From assembly GCA_039198765.1 (NCBI GenBank), contig JBCCTF010000008.1:1-44058 (forward strand): DNA of 44,058 nt, in the 5' to 3' direction. The stretch is from Parvularcula sp039198765 (GTDB taxonomy: Bacteria; Pseudomonadota; Alphaproteobacteria; Caulobacterales; Parvularculaceae). Positions 24,666-32,095 of the stretch are shown piece after piece. The notes under the pieces were generated by a model. The model saw nothing but the letters and a program-made list of their open reading frames with translations. It did not search any database and was not told the origin of the DNA. The first letter of the stretch is position 1; the number at the start of each line of letters is the position of its first letter. The position numbers were made by a program, and so were the translations under genes.

Positions 24666-25232
24666 ATGGCGGACGAAGAACAGGTCGCGATGCTCAAGCG
24701 GAGCGTTGAGGAGTGGAACGCTTTCCGAAAAGCCAACCGACGCGCTACACCGCGCCTATGCGATGCCGATTTGAGGGGACTAAATCTTGAAGGTGCAAAC
24801 CTCGACAACGCCTTCGCGTATGGGGTTATTCTCGAGGAGGCAAACCTCCGATCCACAATTCTGGTGCTCGCCGTCATGCGCTTCAGTAACTTGAAGAATG
24901 CCGATCTTACAGGATCCGCATTAGTGACTACCGGCTTGGTTGATGCGCACGCGCCGGGCGCCAATTTCACTGATGCTCATCTCGACGGCGTGGATTTCGA
25001 CGGAGCAGACCTTCGCGGGGCTGTCTTCGTCAACGCGAAGCTCACTGACGTCGAATTCGAAGATGCTGACTTGAGAGATGCAGTACTTCTGGTTTCCGAA
25101 CCCCGTCCGAACGATGCAGCTGAATGGCGCCGATTGCTAGCCGATACCCGCGGCAATGAGGGGACGCTGCTTCCCGCGGGTGTCAAGCGCCCAACGTCAT
25201 GGGAAGCCGCGGAAAAGAAATGCGGGGCTTAG
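24666..25232 (+). CDS. Pentapeptide-repeat protein
   Basis: A 188-residue protein whose middle (about residues 32-145) is an almost unbroken run of pentapeptides of the A(D/N)LxX type: ADLRG LNLEG ANLDN, later ADLTG, ANFTD, AHLDG and VDFDG. About 22 five-residue coils give five to six turns of a right-handed quadrilateral beta-helix. The ends are helical and charged. Cytoplasmic, no signal peptide. Some family members mimic DNA and bind gyrase (Qnr, MfpA); most have no known role. Nothing here points to gyrase protection. The DNA is a little less GC-rich than that of the neighbours. ATG 24666 is preceded by purine-rich GGAGCGGGCGGG. Confidence 0.88.
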   Translation: MADEEQVAMLKRSVEEWNAFRKANRRATPRLCDADLRGLNLEGANLDNAFAYGVILEEANLRSTILVLAVMRFSNLKNADLTGSALVTTGLVDAHAPGANFTDAHLDGVDFDGADLRGAVFVNAKLTDVEFEDADLRDAVLLVSEPRPNDAAEWRRLLADTRGNEGTLLPAGVKRPTSWEAAEKKCGA

Positions 25233-25314
25233 AACCCTACATACAAACCGCACTAGGTTCCATTGATCCATCCCCGCCAATCCTCCACCGTCCTTGCCAA
25301 CATGGAGGATCAAC

Positions 25315-26103
25315 ATGCGGGCAGTTTGGGTGGCGTTCGGTTTGGTGGCGGTTGGGTGCGCCTCTGTTGAGGTCGACAGTGAGCGGATGACCGCTATCGA
25401 CGACGATGCGCAAGAACTTGCCGCCGTCACACCACCAGAGACATGGACGCCGCTCCTTCCGCGGAACTTGGCGAGCGATCCGCGGGAACTGGAAGAAGGC
25501 GCTGAGGCTGATGGCGCAGTCCGGGTTCTTGTCTCGCTGGATAACCCCGTGCCTTCAACGTTCAGATTAAGGCGCGATGGAACGCGGCATCGGATGAGCG
25601 GTCTCGTTTGCGCAGAGAGGCTGACCTTTAACTCGCCTTTTGCAGGCGGAGAGGCGACCCTCAGGCTCGCGTCCGCTGAAGATCTCAATGCCGAAGGGAC
25701 CCACGCGTCGTGCACGTTCTCGACCAGCGTGAAGGACGCCGCAGTCTCGCGGGAAGCGATCAAGATCGCGGACGAGAGCACGGCGAGGGAGCGGTTCGAT
25801 GCCCGCATCGCAGAGCTTCTCGAACTGCCTGATGCTGAGCGGTTCCGGCTGCCAAGCGCGGTATCGTTCTCTTTGTCAGATGATCCGGCCCCCAAGACGT
25901 TGGTCAGCTACGATCGGGAAGCGGGGGTGCGCTACACCGACGAGGACGGTCAGACCGCGTATGTTCTGATCTATTTTGCGGCTGTCGGTGACTGGGACGT
26001 CGTGACGTACCTCACGTCTCCCGTGCGGAATGAAGCCCTTGAGGCGACCGTTGACTTTGCACATGACGAAGCGATGGAGTCGGTGGATCAGCATCTCCTT
26101 TAA
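25315..26103 (+). CDS. Putative lipoprotein, paralogue 1
   Basis: A 262-residue protein with a lipoprotein signal: MRAVWVAFGLVAVGCASVE, the likely lipidated cysteine being residue 15. The mature part has two further cysteines (SGLVCAERL near 98 and THASCTFS near 134) that may form a disulfide, and a late conserved AVGDWDVV segment. It is a paralogue of the next gene; the two share the signal, the SGLxC block, both cysteines and the VGDW block. The family is not recognised. ATG 25315 is chosen for the GGAGG site 6 bases upstream and because it starts the signal peptide directly; the in-frame ATG 21 bases earlier is less likely. Confidence 0.72.
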   Translation: MRAVWVAFGLVAVGCASVEVDSERMTAIDDDAQELAAVTPPETWTPLLPRNLASDPRELEEGAEADGAVRVLVSLDNPVPSTFRLRRDGTRHRMSGLVCAERLTFNSPFAGGEATLRLASAEDLNAEGTHASCTFSTSVKDAAVSREAIKIADESTARERFDARIAELLELPDAERFRLPSAVSFSLSDDPAPKTLVSYDREAGVRYTDEDGQTAYVLIYFAAVGDWDVVTYLTSPVRNEALEATVDFAHDEAMESVDQHLL

Positions 26104-26209
26104 TAGCAGCATGCGTTGATCCTCAGACCAGGGGAAAACCCCGCGGTTTCTGTTGGTTGATCAGCGCGCCACTCTCCGCCACCCTCAGGCTTCTTCTGGG
26201 AGAAAACAC

Positions 26210-27049
26210 ATGCGGGCAATTTGGGCGGCTTTAGGTTTGGTAGCGGCTGGGTGCGCCTCGGTTGAGCAGGCGGAGCCGATGCGGACGTACGCGGTGGCTG
26301 ATCATGTGGTGCGGATGGCCGGCGACCTGCCAGAGGTCACTGGCATCCGCGTTTCGATGGCAGAGACGTTCAACCCTCTGTTTGCAGAGCCCTTTCCGCC
26401 GTCGATCAGGGCGATGGCACATCACCATACCGTTACGGGGCTGGACGCTCTTCCTGTCGACGTCGCGTTCAACCAAGTTCCGCAGCAGGTGCGCGGGTTC
26501 ACCCGCGATAGCGAGGGCCTTACCCACGTGGCGAGCGGCCTGCGCTGTCCCGACCGGTGGTCGTTCAACATCGAGGGGCTGAACCTCTCTGACCTCGTCC
26601 TCACGGACGTTCGGAGCTACGAAGAGGAGGACGGCGATGTGGAGTGCGAATACCGCGCTGAACAAGGCCTCATCAGCTTCTCCCTCCGCGCAACGAAGTG
26701 GCCGGAGATGACGGCGGCCCTTCATGTCCGCGGTTCGGTGCTGCTGCTGCAGGAAAGGCTGCCGTCGGCCGTACCCACGGAGATCGCTGTGGCACAGGTC
26801 CAAGGCGACCCGTCCACGCGAACGCTCGTCAAAGGAACGAGCGGTGCTGGGCTTGAGTTCACTGAGGAGGGCCTCTCCGGTGTCGTGGCCGTCTACATCA
26901 CCAAAGTGGGCGACTGGCACATCAAGGGGCAGGTCATCATGGTTCCCCGCGACGACCGGGTGCTCGCAGTCGCGACGCTGATTCAACAATTTTCAGCCGT
27001 CAGAGTGGACCGGATACAGCTAGAATTGCTGCAAAACGAGAGCGTCTGA
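26210..27049 (+). CDS. Putative lipoprotein, paralogue 2
   Basis: A 279-residue relative of the gene before it. The signal MRAIWAALGLVAAGCASVE is nearly the same, with a good lipobox (VAAGC) at residues 11-15. Shared blocks include GLTHVASGLRCPDRWSFN with a cysteine, DVECEYR with the second cysteine, the TRTLVKGTSGAGLEFTEEG strand and KVGDWHIKG near the C-terminus. Envelope location is inferred from the signal. No function can be assigned. ATG 26210 is preferred because GGGAG lies 8 bases upstream; the frame extends upstream without a lipobox. It lies 97 bases ahead of liuA, in the same direction. Confidence 0.72.
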   Translation: MRAIWAALGLVAAGCASVEQAEPMRTYAVADHVVRMAGDLPEVTGIRVSMAETFNPLFAEPFPPSIRAMAHHHTVTGLDALPVDVAFNQVPQQVRGFTRDSEGLTHVASGLRCPDRWSFNIEGLNLSDLVLTDVRSYEEEDGDVECEYRAEQGLISFSLRATKWPEMTAALHVRGSVLLLQERLPSAVPTEIAVAQVQGDPSTRTLVKGTSGAGLEFTEEGLSGVVAVYITKVGDWHIKGQVIMVPRDDRVLAVATLIQQFSAVRVDRIQLELLQNESV

Positions 27050-27076
27050 ACGATCCTGACAAATCGTCCTCGGCGG

Positions 27077-27102
27077 TTGCGCGCCCTGTTCTGAGCGCGC
27101 AA
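27077..27102. promoter_or_regulatory. Perfect inverted repeat upstream of liuA
   Basis: TTGCGCGC (27077-27084) and GCGCGCAA (27095-27102) form a perfect 8-bp inverted repeat with a 10-base spacer, ending 44 bases before the liuA ATG. No U-tail follows, so it is a poor terminator. It could be a dimeric regulator's operator for liuA, or a hairpin at the 3' end of the lipoprotein transcript. It does not look like the known LiuR site. Confidence 0.4.
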
Positions 27103-27146
27103 ACGGTAGAAAAACGGCCGTTGCCGCTTCGAGGAGGACCTGCGCC

Positions 27147-28319
27147 ATGTTGCAGAACAGCTTTCAGGGTATGAGTTTTGGGCTGCCTGACGAGATCGAG
27201 GAAGTGCGCTCCATGGTGGCGCGCTTCGTTGACGAGCGTATCGCGCCGATCGCGGCGGAGACCGACGAGAAGAACGATTTTCCCGCCCACCTGTGGCGCG
27301 AGCTGGGGGACCTCGGCGTCCTCGGCGTGACGGTGCCGGAGGAGCACGGCGGTGCGGGGATGGGCTACCTCGCCCACGCCGTGGTGATGGAGGAGATCAG
27401 CCGCGGGTCGGCGTCGATCGGCCTCTCCTACGGTGCGCACTCGAACCTGTGTGTGAACCAGATTGCCCTGAACGGAAACGATGCTCAGCGTGCGAAGTAT
27501 TTGCCCGGGCTGATTTCGGGCGAGCATGTGGGTGCGCTGGCGATGTCAGAGCCTGGTTCAGGCTCCGACGTGGTGTCCATGCGCCTGCGGGCGGAGAAGA
27601 AGGGCGACCACTACGTCCTGAACGGCAACAAAATGTGGATCACCAATGGTCCGAATGCGGACACTTTGGTCATCTATGCCAAGACAGACATGGACGCCGG
27701 GCCGCGGGGCATCACCGCGTTCTTGGTGGAGAAGGACTTCAAAGGGTTCTCCACGGCGCAGAAGCTCGACAAGCTGGGCATGCGCGGGTCGAACACCTGT
27801 GAGCTGGTGTTTGAAGATTGCGAAGTCCCTGAAGAGAACGTGATGGGCGGCGTCGGTGAAGGCGTCCGTGTGCTGATGAGTGGCCTCGACTATGAGCGCG
27901 CGGTGCTCGCCGCTGGCTCCCTCGGCATCATGCGCGCGGCCATGGACGTGGTTATGCCGTATGTGCATGAGCGCAAGCAATTTGGCCAAGCCATTGGCGA
28001 ATTTCAGCTTATCCAGGGCAAGATCGCCGATATGTACACATCGATGAACGCGTGCCGCTCATACGTCTACGCGGTTAACGCCGCGTGTGACCGTGGTGAG
28101 ACCACGCGCCAGGACGCTGCCGGATGCATTCTGTATGCGGCGGAAAAGGCGACACAGGTGGCGCTCGATGCGATCCAAATCCTCGGTGGTAACGGCTACA
28201 TCAACGAATACCCGACAGGTCGCCTCCTCCGCGATGCAAAGCTCTATGAGATCGGCGCGGGGACCAGCGAAATTCGCCGTATGCTGATCGGCCGTGAGCT
28301 GTTCAAGCAGACGGCCTAG
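27147..28319 (+). CDS. liuA: Isovaleryl-CoA dehydrogenase
   Basis: This FAD enzyme oxidises isovaleryl-CoA to 3-methylcrotonyl-CoA in leucine breakdown, passing electrons to ETF. The 390-residue protein matches the acyl-CoA dehydrogenase family along its length (AMSEPGSGSDVVSMR, KMWITNGPNADTLVIYAKT). The feature that sets isovaleryl-CoA dehydrogenase apart is the base on the helix-G side: here E250 in GLDYERAVLAAGSLG, where other acyl-CoA dehydrogenases place the base later in the chain. IVD-type HERKQFGQAIGEFQLIQGK follows. The start ATG at 27147 has GAGGAGG about 7 bases upstream. Its product is the substrate of LiuBD, encoded 2.5 kb away. Confidence 0.95.
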   Translation: MLQNSFQGMSFGLPDEIEEVRSMVARFVDERIAPIAAETDEKNDFPAHLWRELGDLGVLGVTVPEEHGGAGMGYLAHAVVMEEISRGSASIGLSYGAHSNLCVNQIALNGNDAQRAKYLPGLISGEHVGALAMSEPGSGSDVVSMRLRAEKKGDHYVLNGNKMWITNGPNADTLVIYAKTDMDAGPRGITAFLVEKDFKGFSTAQKLDKLGMRGSNTCELVFEDCEVPEENVMGGVGEGVRVLMSGLDYERAVLAAGSLGIMRAAMDVVMPYVHERKQFGQAIGEFQLIQGKIADMYTSMNACRSYVYAVNAACDRGETTRQDAAGCILYAAEKATQVALDAIQILGGNGYINEYPTGRLLRDAKLYEIGAGTSEIRRMLIGRELFKQTA

Positions 28320-28328
28320 GACGCACCC

Positions 28329-29231
28329 TTGCCCACCCTGACCGGTGACCTCTCCCGGCTCCTAAAGATCAATGATCGCGACCGGATTGCCTTGTCCGTC
28401 TGGTGGCGGTCGATCTTTCCGCATACGGGCTTTCGCGAGCATCAACGGGTGCCGCTTTGGCATCCAGACGTGCCTTTTGTGCTGATCACTTCGCAGCGTG
28501 CAGGCTCTACCATGGGCGCTACGTGGTTTTTTCACCACGCTGGGCTGCTGGAGAAAGCACGCGCGTATGACCCCTTCGCTCACCGCTATGAGCAGGACAT
28601 CTTCCTGAAAGCAAATGGCTATTTCGCTGGCCTGAAGCGCGCGGTCCGCGAGAAGCCGGCCGTAAAACTTGTCCGCGACCCTGGCGCTCGGGCGTTCTCG
28701 AGCTACCTCGCCCTTCACGATGCCCGCGCAACCGCCGACCCGCGCGATCACCGGACGAGCATCCGTCGGAAGATCGCTCAGCAGGCGAACAAACCTTTCA
28801 CGGCGGACATGCGTCTCTCTTTCAGCGAGTTCCTCGCTTGGGCTGCGCAGGTCGATCACCGGCGGATCGATGGCCATGAAGCGCGACAGAAAAACCTATA
28901 CGAAGACAGTCTCCCGCGCGGCATTGAGCATATTATCAAGCTTGAGGGCGCTGAAGCAGACATCCCAGGCGTCGAAAAAGCACTGGGGCTAGTTCCATCA
29001 ACACCAGAGCAAATCATCGATTTAGGGACGTCACAGCACTACGTGAAGAAGATCGATGCCGAGGCACCGACGATCGACGAAATCATGAACGAGGGCGTCA
29101 CCATGCCCCGTCCTGGCCGTCAGCCGAAGATCACCACACAGACGATTGCAGCGTACCCCGAAGCGCATCGCGATCTGATCCTAGCATTCGGGCCAGACTA
29201 CGAAGCCTACGGCTACGACGCACACAAATGA
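28329..29231 (+). CDS. Sulfotransferase-like protein
   Basis: A 300-residue cytoplasmic protein with the two cofactor motifs of PAPS-dependent sulfotransferases: a 5'-phosphosulfate loop (PFVLITSQRAGSTMGATWFF, about residues 49-68) and a 3'-phosphate motif (VKLVRDPGARAFSSYL, 112-127). The rest fits the family in size. Bacterial members sulfate lipids, polysaccharides or small molecules; nothing here identifies the acceptor. The only upstream start codon is TTG at 28329, 9 bases after the liuA stop, so it is probably cotranscribed with liuA, although a sulfotransferase has no place in leucine breakdown. It is convergent with bkdB, with only 12 bases between stops. Confidence 0.75.
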   Translation: MPTLTGDLSRLLKINDRDRIALSVWWRSIFPHTGFREHQRVPLWHPDVPFVLITSQRAGSTMGATWFFHHAGLLEKARAYDPFAHRYEQDIFLKANGYFAGLKRAVREKPAVKLVRDPGARAFSSYLALHDARATADPRDHRTSIRRKIAQQANKPFTADMRLSFSEFLAWAAQVDHRRIDGHEARQKNLYEDSLPRGIEHIIKLEGAEADIPGVEKALGLVPSTPEQIIDLGTSQHYVKKIDAEAPTIDEIMNEGVTMPRPGRQPKITTQTIAAYPEAHRDLILAFGPDYEAYGYDAHK

Positions 29232-29243
29232 TTGGCGAAGGCG

Positions 29244-30797
29244 CTATTCGATGAACAGCGTTGCTGGAAACTCAAGGTAGCCTTTGATCCGCTGCACGAA
29301 CTCCGCCGCTTCGTAGCCGTCGATGATCCGGTGATCGAAGCTGGATGACAGGTTCATGATCTTGCGGGCCTCGACCTGACCGTTCGCGTTGAAGCGGGGC
29401 AGCGTTTGGATTTTGTTCGGACCTACGATCGCGACTTCGGGCCGGTTGATGATCGGCGTGGTCGTCACACCGCCGAGCGGGCCGAGGGAGGTTATCGTCA
29501 GCGACGAGCCTGAAAGCTCTTCACGCTTCGCCGATCCATCTCGTGCAGCGAGGGACAAACGGCTGATTTCGCTGGCCATATCCCAAACGGAGAGGGCCTC
29601 CGCATGGCGCATCACGGGGACCATCAGCCCTTGATCTGTCTGCGTTGCAATACCGATATGCGCCGCTCCGAAGCGGGTAACGATGCCGGCCTCGTCGTCA
29701 TAGTGCGCATTCATCTGCGGGAAATCTTCCAGTGCACGGATGATTCCCTTGGCAATGAACGGCAGCACTGTCAGCTTCGGCTGGTCCGCGCGGCGCTTGG
29801 CATTCATGTGCTGGCGCAGCTCTTCCAGTGCCGTCATGTCCACTTCATCCACGTAGGTGATGTGGGGGATGTGACGTTTCGCGGCCTGCATCTTCTCAGC
29901 GATTTTCCGCCGGAGACCGATGATCTTGATCTCTTCCGTGTCCGTCCGTTTCGCAGCACGCGCCGCGACGGGAGCCGCCTCCCCGCGATCAAAACGATCG
30001 AGGTCGTCGTGGGTCACACGGCCCTCGGGACCTGAACCCGTGACCTGGGCAAGATCGATGCCCTTGGTGATAGCCCGAGCACGGACGGCAGGCGCTGCAA
30101 GGACTTTCTCGTTCGTCCTGCGTTGGGGCACAGGCGCAGCCTCTCCCTTAGGTGCCGGTTGAACAGGTTTTGAGGCGCTCGGTTCGGGGGCTTTGGGCTC
30201 AGGGGTGGATCCTGCTCCTCCGCTTACCGAGAGTTTGATGATCTCGGATCCGACAGCGACGACCTGGCCAGGTTGAGCACCGATCCACGTGACAGTACCA
30301 GCGCGCGGACTTGGGATCTCCACGCTCGCTTTGTCGGTCATCACATCGGCGAGGTTTTGGTCAGCTTCGACACTGTCGCCAACGGCGACGTGGAGCTCGA
30401 CGAATTCAGCTTCCGTGACTCCTTCGCCAACGTCCGGCAGCTTAATGACGTACTCGGACTGTTCATCGCTCGATGCTTCAGGGGCGGGCGTCTCGGCATC
30501 GGCCACCATCTCCATGGGGTTGGCAACCGGCTCTGCCGCTGTCTCACCCGCGGCGTCTTCGAGTTCGAGCTTCATGATCTCTGCGCCAACGGCAATGACT
30601 TCGCCGGGCTCTGCGCCAATCCAGACGACCTTTCCTTTGCGGGGGCTGGGCACTTCGACCGTGGCCTTGTCAGTCATCACGTCCGCAAGGTTCTGATCAG
30701 GCTCGACAATGTCGCCCACAGCGACGTGGAGCTCGACGAATTCTGCCTCGGTCACGCCTTCGCCAACGTCGGGAAGTTTGATCGTATGGATGGTCAT
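29244..30797 (-). CDS. bkdB: Branched-chain keto acid dehydrogenase E2 (dihydrolipoyl acyltransferase)
   Basis: E2 moves the acyl group from E1 to CoA in the branched-chain 2-keto acid dehydrogenase complex. The 517-residue protein has two lipoyl domains (residues 1-80 and 116-191; lipoylated K44 and K156 in MTDKA), a peripheral-subunit-binding domain (about 230-270, APAVRARAITKGIDL) and a catalytic acyltransferase domain (285-517) with H489 and D493 in FDHRIIDGYEA. Most bacterial BkdB proteins have one lipoyl domain; two near-identical copies are less usual. No E3 gene is in view, so the lipoamide dehydrogenase must be encoded elsewhere. It is the last of a four-gene operon. Confidence 0.93.
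   Translation of the reverse strand: MTIHTIKLPDVGEGVTEAEFVELHVAVGDIVEPDQNLADVMTDKATVEVPSPRKGKVVWIGAEPGEVIAVGAEIMKLELEDAAGETAAEPVANPMEMVADAETPAPEASSDEQSEYVIKLPDVGEGVTEAEFVELHVAVGDSVEADQNLADVMTDKASVEIPSPRAGTVTWIGAQPGQVVAVGSEIIKLSVSGGAGSTPEPKAPEPSASKPVQPAPKGEAAPVPQRRTNEKVLAAPAVRARAITKGIDLAQVTGSGPEGRVTHDDLDRFDRGEAAPVAARAAKRTDTEEIKIIGLRRKIAEKMQAAKRHIPHITYVDEVDMTALEELRQHMNAKRRADQPKLTVLPFIAKGIIRALEDFPQMNAHYDDEAGIVTRFGAAHIGIATQTDQGLMVPVMRHAEALSVWDMASEISRLSLAARDGSAKREELSGSSLTITSLGPLGGVTTTPIINRPEVAIVGPNKIQTLPRFNANGQVEARKIMNLSSSFDHRIIDGYEAAEFVQRIKGYLEFPATLFIE
30297..30779 (-). repeat. Direct repeat encoding the two lipoyl domains of bkdB
   Basis: Bases 30633-30779 (residues 7-55) and 30297-30443 (residues 119-167) encode almost the same 49 residues, differing at five positions (for example I/S, P/A, T/S). 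The DNA is clearly alike too. This points to a fairly recent internal duplication or to gene conversion between the two domains. Confidence 0.75.
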
Positions 30798-30855
30798 CGG
30801 GACGCGTCCATTTCCTTATGAAATCAGCACACAGATGCCTGAAGAACCGGCGAAG

Positions 30856-31056
30856 CTATTCGCCGTCGCTCTTTGCTTTTTTTCTCAGCACAATAACCAT
30901 CGTCAGGCACATCAAGATAGCGATGAACAACGGCAGCGGCGGCTCACTCGTGTCAATAAGATCAATAATGCCGAGATAGTCGCCGACAATGATCACCGCG
31001 ATGGTGCCTGCAATGCCGAGGAGAAAAGCGATCGCAACACTGGTTGAGTGTTTCAT
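30856..31056 (-). CDS. 66-residue two-helix membrane protein within the bkd operon
   Basis: A short protein, MKHSTSVAIAFLLGIAGTIAV..., with two hydrophobic helices (about 7-25 and 40-58) and a basic, charged end (RKKAKSDGE). The ATG at 31056 overlaps the stop of bkdA2 by one base (ATGA arrangement), which strongly supports translation. It is followed 58 bases later by bkdB. I know of no standard BCKDH component of this kind, and a membrane protein between E1 beta and E2 is unusual. A role in anchoring the complex or in transport is only speculation. Confidence 0.7.
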   Translation of the reverse strand: MKHSTSVAIAFLLGIAGTIAVIIVGDYLGIIDLIDTSEPPLPLFIAILMCLTMVIVLRKKAKSDGE

Positions 31057-32093
31057 CAGACGGCCTCCACCGTTTTCTTCAAAGCCTCCGCCACGCGCGC
31101 TGGGCCTGGGAAATAGATCCACTCCTGGGCGTGGGGGTACGGCGTGTCCCAGCCGGTGACCCGCGCGATGGGCGCTTCGAGGTGGTAGAAGCAGCGCTCT
31201 TGGACGAGAGACATCAGTTCTGCTCCGTACCCGCACGTTTTGGTCGCCTCATGGACGATGACGCAGCGGCCGGTCTTCTTCACGCTCTCTTCGATGGCGT
31301 CGAGATCCAGCGGGAGGAGTGAGCGGAGGTCGATGACTTCGGCGTTGATGCCTGACTCCTCGACCGCGGCGAGGCAGACGTGGACCATGTTGCCATAGGC
31401 CAGGACGGTGACCGCGTCGCCTGCGCGGCAGGTTTTCGCTTTGCCGATTTCGATCGTGTAGTGGCCGGCGGGGACCTGCCCGTCCTCGTGGTCTTTCCAA
31501 CCCTTCAGTGCACGGTCGTGATAGCCCTCGAACGGGCCATTGTAGAGCCGCTTGGGCTCCAAGAAAATGACCGGGTCCGGGCTTTCCATCGAGGCGAGCA
31601 GCAGGCCCTTGGCATCGTACGGGTTCGAGGGGATGACCACCTGCAGTCCGGAGACGTGGGTGAAGATCGCTTCAGGCGACTGGGAGTGGGTCTGTCCGCC
31701 ATAGATCCCACCGCCCGTCGGTGTACGGACCACAATAGGGCACGTGAACTGGCCGTTGGAACGGTAACGGATGCGCGACAGCTCTTGACTGATCTGGTCG
31801 TAGGCCGGTGTGATATAGTCAGCAAACTGAATTTCCACAACTGGGCGCAAGCCGTAGGCTGCCATGCCGATGGCTGCGCCAACGATGCCGCCTTCAGCGA
31901 TGGGGGCGTCGAAGCAGCGGTTCGCACCGTACTTCTCTTGCAGGCCGTGGGTGCAGCGGAACACGCCGCCGAAATAGCCGACGTCTTCGCCGAACACGAC
32001 GATGTCATCATCGCGCTCCATCCCCACATCGTGGGCGTCGCGGATGGCCTCGATCATGTTCATGGTTTGGGTGTTGCTGAGGGTTTCGGACAT
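31056..32093 (-). CDS. bkdA2: Branched-chain keto acid dehydrogenase E1 beta
   Basis: E1 beta forms the thiamine-diphosphate decarboxylase with E1 alpha. The 345-residue protein has the VVFGEDVGYFGGVFRCTHGL segment with the glutamate that activates thiamine, the APIAEGGIVGAAIGMAAYGL strand and the later HEATKTCGYGAELMSLVQE region typical of the transketolase C-terminal domain. It resembles BCKDH beta more than PDH beta. ATG 32093 is used: it is 2 bases past the E1 alpha stop and matches the usual MSETLSNTQTMNMIEAIRDA beginning. Its stop overlaps the small membrane protein's start. Confidence 0.93.
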   Translation of the reverse strand: MSETLSNTQTMNMIEAIRDAHDVGMERDDDIVVFGEDVGYFGGVFRCTHGLQEKYGANRCFDAPIAEGGIVGAAIGMAAYGLRPVVEIQFADYITPAYDQISQELSRIRYRSNGQFTCPIVVRTPTGGGIYGGQTHSQSPEAIFTHVSGLQVVIPSNPYDAKGLLLASMESPDPVIFLEPKRLYNGPFEGYHDRALKGWKDHEDGQVPAGHYTIEIGKAKTCRAGDAVTVLAYGNMVHVCLAAVEESGINAEVIDLRSLLPLDLDAIEESVKKTGRCVIVHEATKTCGYGAELMSLVQERCFYHLEAPIARVTGWDTPYPHAQEWIYFPGPARVAEALKKTVEAV

Positions 32094-32095
32094 GA

